The notes beneath the pieces were generated by a model, which worked only from the letters and a program-made list of their open reading frames with translations, did not search any database and was not told where the DNA came from. A stretch of 64,000 nt of DNA from DASVWZ01 sp963708575 (GTDB taxonomy: Bacteria; Acidobacteriota; Terriglobia; Terriglobales; Acidobacteriaceae): NCBI GenBank assembly GCA_963708575.1, contig CAVPTB010000007.1:1488001-1552000 (forward strand). The letters are read 5' to 3'. The translations under genes and the position numbers were made by a program. Shown piece by piece: positions 56,535 through 64,000 of this stretch (the first letter of the stretch is position 1; each line of letters starts with the position of its first letter).

Positions 56535-57674
56535 CTACTGGGTGTTGAGCAGGATGGCGACTTTGCCGTCGTATTCGATGGGGATGGCCAGGTCGGGGGC
56601 GCCGTCGTGGTTGAAGTCGCCGGATGCGATGGAGAAGCCGCCATCGAAGCCGATGGTGTCGTGGATCTGCCCTCCGCGCCGGAAGGTGCCGTCCCCCTTG
56701 CCGTAAAAGAAATAGGAATCGTCGATTTGGGCGGCGCAGGCGACGTCGAGTTTGCCATCCAAATTGAAGTCGGCCACGGTACACGCCTCCGGGGGTTGCC
56801 AGTTGAAGAAGTTCGGCTGATAGAGAGCGTACTTGTCGAAAGTGCCGTTGCCCTTGTTAAGCAGAACCACCATGCCTCGGGACCCGTTGGCGACAACCAG
56901 GTCGTTTCTGCCGTCATTGCGCAGGTCGGCGATTTTGACGTCGACCACCTCGCCGCCTCCGGCGTTGTAGGTGACCTGCTTCTTAAAATGCCCGGTACCG
57001 TCGTTCAACATCACGACGACATTCCCACTTATGTTGGTTACTGCGAGGTCTGGGAATTGATCGCCATTGAGGTCGCCCGCCGCGATGCCAGCAGGCCCGG
57101 TGCTGCCCATCCTGTAAGTTACAGAGTGCTTGAGGCTGCCGTGGCCGTCGCCGAAAAATATCATCACGCTGGATTGTTTGGCGTAAAACCCCTTGTTCGC
57201 GACCGCTACGTCCAAGTTTCCGTCACCGTCAAGGTCGCCAACGGTCACCGCCAGAGTGTACACCCCACACAGGGCTTGGCCCTTCTGGCGAAAGCTCCCC
57301 TTTCCGTCATTCAGGAAGATAACGACCGTGCTGTCTCCCGTTCCCCCGGCTTCGACTATGGCGAGGTCGGGGTATCCGTCGCCATTGAAGTCGCCGGCAG
57401 CGATGGCAACTGGCGACGACACAACAAAACGCGTGGCCTTCTGGAACGTGCCATCCCCGTTCCCAAAAAGGATGCTCACTCCGCTGGATAGGTAGTCCGC
57501 TACTACCAGATCGAGGATACCGCGGTTGCGCAGGTCTACCGCCACTATGCGGCGGGGCTTTTCCCCGCTACCTAAGGGTTTGAACTCGGCATGCTTGAAC
57601 TGGCTGGCGGCTGCTGTTTTGCCCAGACAGAGACCGTAGGTAAGAAGAATTAGGAGCGTTAAACAGCGTTTCAT
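56535..57674 (-). CDS. Secreted FG-GAP/VCBS repeat protein
   Basis: A 379-residue exported protein. ATG 57674, with a GAGG site upstream, starts a signal peptide (MKRCLTLLILLTYGLCLG). The body has about seven FG-GAP repeats with Ca-binding loops: DFNGDGYPDLAIVEAGG, DLDGDGNLDVAVANKG, DLNGDQFPDLAVTNISG, DFNLDGKLDVACAAQ and DFNHDGAPDLAIPIEYDG. These form an integrin-like seven-blade propeller that binds calcium and often mediates adhesion or carbohydrate binding. No catalytic domain is attached. It is divergent from the large secreted-protein gene. Confidence 0.92.
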   Translation of the reverse strand: MKRCLTLLILLTYGLCLGKTAAASQFKHAEFKPLGSGEKPRRIVAVDLRNRGILDLVVADYLSSGVSILFGNGDGTFQKATRFVVSSPVAIAAGDFNGDGYPDLAIVEAGGTGDSTVVIFLNDGKGSFRQKGQALCGVYTLAVTVGDLDGDGNLDVAVANKGFYAKQSSVMIFFGDGHGSLKHSVTYRMGSTGPAGIAAGDLNGDQFPDLAVTNISGNVVVMLNDGTGHFKKQVTYNAGGGEVVDVKIADLRNDGRNDLVVANGSRGMVVLLNKGNGTFDKYALYQPNFFNWQPPEACTVADFNLDGKLDVACAAQIDDSYFFYGKGDGTFRRGGQIHDTIGFDGGFSIASGDFNHDGAPDLAIPIEYDGKVAILLNTQ

Positions 57675-57838
57675 AGCACATCCTCGGCGCTCCCGATAGT
57701 CTCCTACTTGTCCCGGCAAGCGTCAATGCCGAAAAGTGTCGCACTTGCCCCTCGTTGCAGGGGTCAGGAGAGTAATCCGGTTTTCGTAACAAGGCGGCAC
57801 CTCTTCTAGCCGGAAGCCTTGCTCGTGTGATAGTGGAC

Positions 57839-57866
57839 GCGCGCCCCGGCTCTTGTCTGGGCGCGC
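57839..57866. repeat. Hairpin in the leader of the 57898 gene
   Basis: GCGCGCCC (57839-57846) pairs perfectly with GGGCGCGC (57859-57866). It lies about 30 bases before the start codon, without a T run, and may be a leader element. Confidence 0.4.
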
Positions 57867-57897
57867 CAATGCGTTTTCAGAAAAGGGGAGGGTGAAT

Positions 57898-60345
57898 ATG
57901 AAAGGTAGGATCAAGGCGGTCGTGAGGTATCGGAAATTGTTGTTTATCGCTCTTGTCGCCGGCCTTTTCTTGTGCGCTGGCGACGCGCACAGAGCATTTG
58001 GACAAGCAACGGCCAATTCTCTTGGTGGTCTTCTTCAGGGTGAGCCGGTCACGGGCAAGGGTACCGGCGGCTCAGGGCAGCAAGCAACATCACAGCCGGT
58101 GTTTATCGACGCCACGCAATTCCAGGATATCGACATGTGTGCTTCCATTGCGGATGCCTGCGGGGCACTAACCAGTGCTCCGGTAACGGGTTTCACCTAT
58201 CCTGCCGGGGCGGTGATCGACGCCCGTGGGTTTACTGGGAATCAAGTGTGCAAGGCGACCAACGTCACGACGATGCTTTCCCAGTGCGTGACCCATAAAG
58301 ACATCCATGGCACAACAATCTATGCGACCGGAGGCAAGCTGTTGCTCGGCGAGGTGAACATCTACGCTGACGGGCCCGCTTCGGGAAATTACACCGACGG
58401 TAAAGGTTCTGGCATCGGCACGCCGGCTCTGGTTATCCCAAATGGCTTCTGGGGTATCGAAGGCCTGAGCCGGGGTGGATCCATACCATCGGGCGGGACC
58501 ACGGCTCTAGGTACGTGGATCTCAGTGTGTACGGGTGGCGGAACGCCCGTGGGAACCACGTTGCCTCCCGCACCTGGCTCCCCGTCTTGCACGACCGCAT
58601 TTCCCCAGCGGGTGTTCACAATTAGTCAGACCACAGTTGCGGCTTGTGGCTCCGGTCTTGGCGGGGCGACTTGCATGACGATAACTGCCTCGGGCCTGAC
58701 GACGGCAAATGTCTATGCAGGCGAGCTAGGAATGGTGAAGGCTGGAATATCTAGCAACAATGGCATGTACAAGGTACAAAGTAACGCGGCTGGCTCGATC
58801 ACCGTGGTGGTGCCTTCAGGGACAAGCCCGTGCAGCAGCGGATGCGGCAGTCTGTGGTTGGGGACGCCGATAGTGGGATTCGGCAATGGCGGTTCTTTGT
58901 CCGATGACTACTACAACGGCCCATGCAGCAGCGACAATTGTCCCGCTTTCGGAGAACACATTAAGAACATCGGATTTAACTGTCAGGCTGACGGCGGAAC
59001 GAAGGGTTGCATGGGATGGCAAAATCTCTATGCTCAAGAGAATTCCGACGTTGATAACTTCTTAATTTCCGACTACAACTTTGCAGGCTTTGACACCCAC
59101 GGGGCCTTGGCACAGAATTTCGGCCCAATCTCAAACGGCGAAATCTATACCGGCTTGGGTAACACAACCTGTGGTAGCGGCACCACTGGCGGGTACATCG
59201 GTGACACGCCGATGCGTGGCCTCAACGGCTGGTCGGTGAATACCCCGGCACAGAGCGGAGGCGCTCCATCGTCTCCGTGTTCCAATCAGCCAGCGACGGC
59301 AATCATGCTCGATGCACTCGGCGTGGATGTACGAAACGGCCACTGCGAGAACTACCTGAATTGTGTGCTTTTGGGAGCCAACGTAGGCACAAATGGAAAT
59401 GCCTACTCGTCGGCTGCTTCGGCGCAGAGGATTGGCCCAATCAGCGGTCCGGACGGATCCTCCCGTACGGCAGCCAGCATTGTCCACATCAGCGGAAATT
59501 ATCCGTTAACCGGTGGGCTTGCGAACACCAACATGGTTATCGAAGGCATCTCCCGAAATGCCCAACAATGGTCGATTAAGGATGATCTCCACGGAGCTTC
59601 GCTCACTGACAACAACGTCAGTCTGTACAACACCGATAGTTCCGGTGGAGTGTTGACAAATTCTTCCACGACGAGCTTGAACACCGCGGTTGCGATAAAC
59701 AACGGTACAATCACGGCCTACAACAGCAGTGGCACGAACGTGTTCAACGCGGGACCATCGGGATTATCGGTGGGCGGCGGCGCGCTCTTGACGAGCACCA
59801 ACCAGACGGGGACGGGGAACTTAGTGCTGGCTAATAGCGCCACGCTCACCAGTCCCACGCTGAACACGGCTACGCTCACCTCGCCGACGATGACAACGCC
59901 GACTTTGGGGGTGGCGTCTGGAACGACGCTGTCGCTGGGCGGCGGAACGCCGCTTGCAACGACTAACCAGAGTGGGACGGGGAATCTGGTGCTCGCCAAC
60001 AACGCCGCGATAGGCACGCCAACGCTGACATCGCCCAAAATCAATGGAGGAATCGCGAATAACGGGAGTGGGTTTCAAACGGTAAGAATGACTTCCTGCG
60101 TCCCAGGCACCGCCGCCAATTCCACTTGTAACAACACGGTGACCTGGGCGACTTCCTTCGGAACGACGGCTTACACCATGCAATGCTCCCTGACCACGAG
60201 CGGAGGCACTGGGACCACCATTCCCCTCTGGGCCGTGCTGGTCGCGTCAAGTAAGAGCGCTAGCGGGGCCAATGTCGGCGTGACCAATGGGCCACTGGGC
60301 GGAACCGTCAGTGCGACGCTGGAATGCACCGCCGTGCATGACTGA
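57898..60345 (+). CDS. Large secreted protein with phage-fibre-like C-terminal repeats
   Basis: An 815-residue exported protein. ATG 57898 has GGGGAGGG seven bases before it; the in-frame ATG 57853 is not used. The signal peptide (KLLFIALVAGLFLCAGDA) ends AFGQA. The middle, about 60-600, is Gly/Thr/Ser/Asn-rich with many Cys pairs and repeated short beta motifs, suggesting a right-handed beta-helix. Residues about 625-735 hold repeats seen in tail-fibre proteins: GTGNLVLANSATLTSPTLNT and GTGNLVLANNAAIGTPTLTS, each preceded by (L/A)TSTNQ or LATTNQ. The C-terminal 80 residues have four Cys. It is probably an adhesin or surface fibre, and enzymatic activity such as pectate lyase is not supported by visible catalytic motifs. 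Confidence 0.75.
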   Translation: MKGRIKAVVRYRKLLFIALVAGLFLCAGDAHRAFGQATANSLGGLLQGEPVTGKGTGGSGQQATSQPVFIDATQFQDIDMCASIADACGALTSAPVTGFTYPAGAVIDARGFTGNQVCKATNVTTMLSQCVTHKDIHGTTIYATGGKLLLGEVNIYADGPASGNYTDGKGSGIGTPALVIPNGFWGIEGLSRGGSIPSGGTTALGTWISVCTGGGTPVGTTLPPAPGSPSCTTAFPQRVFTISQTTVAACGSGLGGATCMTITASGLTTANVYAGELGMVKAGISSNNGMYKVQSNAAGSITVVVPSGTSPCSSGCGSLWLGTPIVGFGNGGSLSDDYYNGPCSSDNCPAFGEHIKNIGFNCQADGGTKGCMGWQNLYAQENSDVDNFLISDYNFAGFDTHGALAQNFGPISNGEIYTGLGNTTCGSGTTGGYIGDTPMRGLNGWSVNTPAQSGGAPSSPCSNQPATAIMLDALGVDVRNGHCENYLNCVLLGANVGTNGNAYSSAASAQRIGPISGPDGSSRTAASIVHISGNYPLTGGLANTNMVIEGISRNAQQWSIKDDLHGASLTDNNVSLYNTDSSGGVLTNSSTTSLNTAVAINNGTITAYNSSGTNVFNAGPSGLSVGGGALLTSTNQTGTGNLVLANSATLTSPTLNTATLTSPTMTTPTLGVASGTTLSLGGGTPLATTNQSGTGNLVLANNAAIGTPTLTSPKINGGIANNGSGFQTVRMTSCVPGTAANSTCNNTVTWATSFGTTAYTMQCSLTTSGGTGTTIPLWAVLVASSKSASGANVGVTNGPLGGTVSATLECTAVHD

Positions 60346-60422
60346 GACAAAGTAAGGTTCCGACCTTAGGGCAGAAAAGGCGCCTGGGGGGGGGCAGTGC
60401 GTCGGGTTTTGTCATAACAGAA

Positions 60423-60448
60423 AAAGGCCGCCAGTTACGGCGGCCTTT
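60423..60448. terminator. Bidirectional intrinsic terminator
   Basis: AAAGGCCGCC (60423-60432) pairs perfectly with GGCGGCCTTT (60439-60448) around a six-base loop. It lies between two convergent genes, so A and T runs serve both directions. A run of nine G lies at 60386-60394. Confidence 0.85.
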
Positions 60449-60467
60449 AGAGAGTCTGCAAAGGTGA

Positions 60468-61469
60468 TCAGTATAGGTGGAAGGTGACTTCGACGCTGAT
60501 CTGGACGGCTACGGGCTTGCCGTCTTTCATCGCGGGTTCGAATTTCCACTGCTTCACGGCTTCGAGGGCTTTTTCATCCAGGCCCAAGCCGAGAGTGCGT
60601 GAAACTTTCATTTCACGGGGACGACCGTCGGCTCCTACCACGAGCCACAGCACGCAAGTTCCCTGATACTTCGCTTTACGAGCTTCTTCCGAATATTCCG
60701 GGTCTGGCGTGAATACCGCTCGAGGGGCTGAAACTCCGCCGCCCACGTGGAAGACACCGCCGCCGGTACCGCCGCCACGGCCTTCACCGACGCCGGGACC
60801 GCTGCCGACACCTACGCCGCCACCAGAACCGGCACCAATGCCGCCACCAGATCCAGTGCCGTTAGAAGGAGGTCCGGAGGGCAGGTGAGACATGGGATCG
60901 CCGAGGTTTGGCATGCTGTTCATCGCCATCTTGACCTGAGGCGGAACGACAACGGTTGGTTCAACGGTCAACTTGGGATGTTCGTTGCGGACCACCATCG
61001 CTGGAGGCGTGATCTGCTCCATGGAGAGCTTGGGCAGCTTGCCCTTTGGGGCTTGCAACTTGTCGCGATCGCCGCCGCCGCCGCCACCACCAGCCTGAGT
61101 TTTGGCAGGCTGCAAGGTGGGGATGTCATCGGTCGGGATGTAGGTGATGGTTTCCGGTTGCTTCAAAATAGTCTTGACCACCCGGCGCCCGAGAATGGTG
61201 CCGCCGATAAGCAAGGCAAGAATCAGAATGTGGACGACGGTCGAACCGAGGGCGCCATTTTTCTTGTAGTCGTAAAAACCCCAAATATCTTTTACCGGGA
61301 CGGGCTTCGACGTCAGGACGAGTGGCGGCTGCTTCTTGGGGAAAAAGAAGTCATCAAGATTTTGAAAGAGGGACTTCCAGAGCGGCTGCTCAAAGGTGGA
61401 CTTTGGGAGCAGCAGGTCCAGTTCGGGTTCGCTTGCGGTGCGGATTTTGGTTTCTTCTAATGTCGCCAT
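60468..61469 (-). CDS. Energy transducer TonB with glycine-rich linker
   Basis: A 333-residue TonB-family protein. A cytoplasmic head of about 75 residues precedes one membrane helix (LGSTVVHILILALLIGGTIL). The linker has a Lys/Pro part and, instead of the usual Pro-Lys rods, a Gly-rich stretch (GTGSGGGIGAGSGGGVGVGS). The C-terminal TonB domain reads FTPDPEYSEEARKAKYQGTC, VVGADGRPREMKVSRTLGLG, LDEKALEAVKQWKFEPAMKD and VEVTFHLY. It couples proton-motive force to outer-membrane receptors such as the one at 30707. ExbB and ExbD are not in the window. Confidence 0.93.
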   Translation of the reverse strand: MATLEETKIRTASEPELDLLLPKSTFEQPLWKSLFQNLDDFFFPKKQPPLVLTSKPVPVKDIWGFYDYKKNGALGSTVVHILILALLIGGTILGRRVVKTILKQPETITYIPTDDIPTLQPAKTQAGGGGGGGDRDKLQAPKGKLPKLSMEQITPPAMVVRNEHPKLTVEPTVVVPPQVKMAMNSMPNLGDPMSHLPSGPPSNGTGSGGGIGAGSGGGVGVGSGPGVGEGRGGGTGGGVFHVGGGVSAPRAVFTPDPEYSEEARKAKYQGTCVLWLVVGADGRPREMKVSRTLGLGLDEKALEAVKQWKFEPAMKDGKPVAVQISVEVTFHLY

Positions 61470-61740
61470 CTTGTGACCCGAGTCGATTTCGTGTGGAAAG
61501 CCATAGGCGCCTTCCCACTGTAAGACTTGATGAGCCTCTAGTGCAGCAAGTTGCTTGCCGATCTCTAGTTACTCATCCGGTGCGGCCCGACTCTCTGCGG
61601 CCAGCAGGAAGGTAAGGCCTTCTTCAACAACTCTCACTTAGATGCTTACATTCCGGAAACGTCACTGTGAGAAAATTGTACACCGTTTGGGTGGAATTCC
61701 CTCCTGTTTTCCGGCAGCCTCGTGGGTATCCGAGGTTCCA
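61470..61740. other. Intergenic region between tonB and ileS
   Basis: About 270 bases without a gene. I looked for a T-box leader upstream of ileS and saw no T-box sequence or terminator stem. Apart from the ileS promoter at its right edge nothing is identified. Confidence 0.4.
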
Positions 61741-61769
61741 TAGACGTTCCGGTCCCAGCTCCCTATAAT
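61741..61769 (+). promoter_or_regulatory. Promoter of ileS
   Basis: TAGACG (61741-61746), a 17-base spacer and a perfect -10 TATAAT (61764-61769). The start codon is 33 bases further on, with a GGGAG ribosome site between. Confidence 0.6.
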
Positions 61770-61802
61770 GAGAAGAATCAATTATTTGGGAGAACTATAC
61801 GA

Positions 61803-64000
61803 GTGCCGCTCGATCTGAAATCCACCATCAACCTGCCTAAAACCGACTTCCCCATGAAGGCCAACTTGCCTCAAAACGAGCCCAAGATACTGGCTCGCTG
61901 GGAGGAGATGGGGATTTATGAGCGAATTCGCGAGGCGCGCAAAGGGAGCCCTGCCTACGTTCTGCACGATGGCCCCCCCTATGCAAATGGGGCCTTGCAC
62001 CTCGGCCATGCCCTGAATAAGAGCCTGAAGGACTTCATTGTGAAGTCGAAAAATATGGCTGGATTTGATGCTCCCTATGTACCGGGCTGGGATTGCCACG
62101 GCTTGCCGATCGAGATCAAAGTCGACCAGAAACTGGGCGGGAAAAAGCTGCAGATGAAGCCGATGGACGTCCGCCAGGAGTGCCGCAAGTATGCGGAAAA
62201 GTTCCTGGACTTGCAGCGCGAGCAGTTCAAGCGCATCGGCACATTTGGGCGGTGGGACAGGCCGTATTCGACGATGACTCCGCAGTATGAGTCGGTGGTT
62301 GCGGAGACGTTGTTCGCGTTTCTGGAGCACGGATTCATCTACAAGGGCCTGCGCGCGGTTTACTGGTGCATCCACGACAGAACGGCGCTCGCCGAGGCGG
62401 AGGTCGAATACGAAAATCACACCAGTTCGACGGTGTGGGTGAAGTACCGCCTGAAAGATGATCCGGCGACGATTGATGCGGCGTTGAAGGGCAAGCAAGT
62501 TTTCACGGTGATCTGGACGACGACTCCGTGGACCCTGCCGGCTTCGATGGCGGTGGCGTTTCATCCGCACGATGACTATGTGGCTTTGGAGTCAGGCAGC
62601 GAGGTGTACATCGTCGCGGCGAAATTGGCGCAGGAATTTACCAAGCACGTTGGGTTGGCCGACGCGCGAGAGATCGCGCGCTTTCCTGGCGAAAAGCTGG
62701 AGTACAAGAACTTCGCTCACCCGTTCCTGGATCGCAACATTCTCGGAGTTCTCGCCGATTACGTCACCATGGATACGGGAACTGGAGTCGTGCACACTGC
62801 GCCGTCTCACGGAGCCGACGATTTTGCTACAGGGGTGAAGTACAAGCTCGAACTCACAACGAACGTTGACGCATCGGGAAGGATTCAAAACGGACTGCCG
62901 GAATACAACGGCAAGAAGGTGTTCGAGGCAAATGCTCCGATCATCGATCTGCTGCGCGACCGCGGCGTTCTGATGCACGAGGACAAGATCGAGCACGCAT
63001 ATCCGCACTGCTGGCGTTGTCACAATCCGATCATCTTCCGGGCGACGGAGCAGTGGTTCATCTCGATGGAGACGCCGATGCCGGGTGGGACTTTGCGGAC
63101 GCGCGCGCTCGACGAGATCAAGAAAGTGAAATGGGATCCGGAGTGGGGTGAAGAGCGCATCACTAACATGATCGCGAACCGTCCGGACTGGTGTATTTCA
63201 CGGCAGCGGATTTGGGGCGTGCCGATCGCGGTGTTTCTGTGTGAAGCTTGCGGCAAGCCGGTCAATGATTCCGAGGTAAACCGCAAAGTGATCGATCTTT
63301 TTGCGCGGGCTGGTGCCGATTCCTGGTACGGGCCGGAAGCCGATGCCTTGTCTGCGGGCCTTAAGTGCGACAAGTGCGGCGGCTCAAAGTTCGTCAAGGA
63401 GATGGACATTCTGGACGTCTGGTTTGAATCCGGATCGAGCTATCTGGCGTTGCGCGCCGCCGAACCGGACTATCCGGAATCTGCGGATCTTTATCTCGAA
63501 GGCGGAGACCAATATCGCGGATGGTTTCACTCTTCCCTGCTGTGCACGGTTGGTGCCAAAAACCATACACCGTACCGCGGGGTGGCGACGAGTGGATGGA
63601 CGCTTGACGAAAACGGGCAGGCCATGTCGAAGAGCCGCGGCAATGATGTCGATCCGGTGGACGTTGCGAACCGGCTAGGTGGCGAGATTGTGCGGCTGTG
63701 GGTGGCTTCGGTCGATTTCCGCGAGGACGTTACTTGCTCGGAAACGCTGATGCAGCGCGTCGCCGACAACTACCGGAAGATCCGCAATACATTTCGCTAC
63801 ATCCTGGGAAACCTGAACGGCTTTGACCCGCAGCGCGATGCCGTGCCATTCGATCAGCTAGAAGCGATCGATCAGTACATGCTTCGCCAGACGGTGGCGA
63901 TGGCGGCGGACGTTACGCGTTGGTATGAAGAGTTTGCGTTTCACCGGATTTACCAGCGCGTACTGAATTTCTGCGTGGTGGAGTTAAGCGCGTTTTATTT
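61803..64000 (+). CDS. ileS: Isoleucyl-tRNA synthetase, 5' part, cut by the window end
   Basis: The first 732 residues of a class I synthetase charging tRNA-Ile. GTG 61803 follows GGGAG. The HIGH motif is in DGPPYANGALHLGHALNKSL, and GWDCHGLPIEIKVD follows. The editing domain is present (VIWTTTPWTLPASMAVA, GTGVVHTAPSHGADD), then WCISRQRIWGVPIAVF and the KMSKS loop as AMSKSRGND near residue 608. The frame is open to the last base, so about 200 residues of the C-terminus lie outside. It is transcribed divergently from tonB behind its own promoter. Confidence 0.96.
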   Translation, partial: MPLDLKSTINLPKTDFPMKANLPQNEPKILARWEEMGIYERIREARKGSPAYVLHDGPPYANGALHLGHALNKSLKDFIVKSKNMAGFDAPYVPGWDCHGLPIEIKVDQKLGGKKLQMKPMDVRQECRKYAEKFLDLQREQFKRIGTFGRWDRPYSTMTPQYESVVAETLFAFLEHGFIYKGLRAVYWCIHDRTALAEAEVEYENHTSSTVWVKYRLKDDPATIDAALKGKQVFTVIWTTTPWTLPASMAVAFHPHDDYVALESGSEVYIVAAKLAQEFTKHVGLADAREIARFPGEKLEYKNFAHPFLDRNILGVLADYVTMDTGTGVVHTAPSHGADDFATGVKYKLELTTNVDASGRIQNGLPEYNGKKVFEANAPIIDLLRDRGVLMHEDKIEHAYPHCWRCHNPIIFRATEQWFISMETPMPGGTLRTRALDEIKKVKWDPEWGEERITNMIANRPDWCISRQRIWGVPIAVFLCEACGKPVNDSEVNRKVIDLFARAGADSWYGPEADALSAGLKCDKCGGSKFVKEMDILDVWFESGSSYLALRAAEPDYPESADLYLEGGDQYRGWFHSSLLCTVGAKNHTPYRGVATSGWTLDENGQAMSKSRGNDVDPVDVANRLGGEIVRLWVASVDFREDVTCSETLMQRVADNYRKIRNTFRYILGNLNGFDPQRDAVPFDQLEAIDQYMLRQTVAMAADVTRWYEEFAFHRIYQRVLNFCVVELSAFY

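Noticed and set aside
57898..60345. Prophage tail-fibre gene
   Set aside because: It has its own signal peptide, and no other phage gene is present; only the repeat style is phage-like.
61470..61802. T-box riboswitch before ileS
   Set aside because: No T-box sequence, specifier stem or terminator is visible; a simple promoter explains the gap.

Overview
The window looks like a chromosomal piece of an acidobacterium (Acidobacteriota, probably class Terriglobia). This is an inference from gene content: a GloVer-repeat secreted protein, a small CTHERL-type zinc-finger protein, DUF3857/transglutaminase/TPR/TonB fusions, a glycine-rich TonB, an Oar-type TonB-dependent receptor with a carboxypeptidase-regulatory N-terminus, FG-GAP and YncE-type propellers, and M61 and M28 peptidases. 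I see no rRNA, CRISPR array, integrase or transposase. One tRNA gene, Ala(CGC), is present.

Layout. 1-8 kb: a DinB-like protein with an M28 lipoprotein, a secreted EF-hand-like protein, the tat translocase pair, a zinc-finger/coiled-coil gene that runs into an antisense gene relic, a GloVer-repeat protein, a serine hydrolase and an exported RidA-like protein. 8-16 kb: an S41 protease with a clear terminator, a partial tad/Flp pilus cluster (prepilin peptidase, two TadE-like, one TadG-like) and an M61 peptidase. 15.5-31 kb: secreted TPR and PQQ-propeller proteins, a 44-residue membrane protein, fabH, a transketolase-like enzyme, a YncE/phosphoesterase protein, a second EF-hand-like paralogue, a BlaR1/BlaI-type pair and a TPR-sulfotransferase. 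31-42 kb: a TonB receptor, tRNA-Ala, a 1079-residue DUF3857/transglutaminase/TPR protein, glpX, menC with its GNAT neighbour, mazG, a glycerophosphodiesterase and two small proteins. 42-49.5 kb: uvrA, three small secreted-protein genes, an unknown secreted protein and a YgjP/SprT-like metalloprotease. 49.6-54.6 kb: an iron-transport operon. 54.6-64 kb: murI, a GNAT gene, an FG-GAP protein, a large secreted protein with phage-fibre-like repeats, tonB and the 5' part of ileS.

The most interesting system is the iron operon at 49.6-54.6 kb. FTR1 fused to DUF2318 is followed by two FtsX/MacB-like permeases and an ATPase joined in frame to a DtxR-family metalloregulator. Upstream are a perfect CRP-type palindrome, a recognisable promoter and a Fur-box-like operator (14 of 19 consensus bases). 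The gene order resembles the Campylobacter FTR1/P19 iron-uptake locus, but the fused sensor is unusual.

Five genes need a small frameshift correction (about 4950, 32686, 46880, 52920 and 54518). In each, the expected family C-terminus resumes in another frame, and most lie at short homopolymers. Sequencing or assembly indels are therefore at least as likely as real pseudogenes. Two similar 76-77 bp elements carrying Pho-box-like 11-bp-spaced repeats lie upstream of the phosphoesterase gene and of blaI. A family of AAGG-rich periodic repeats fills several intergenic gaps.
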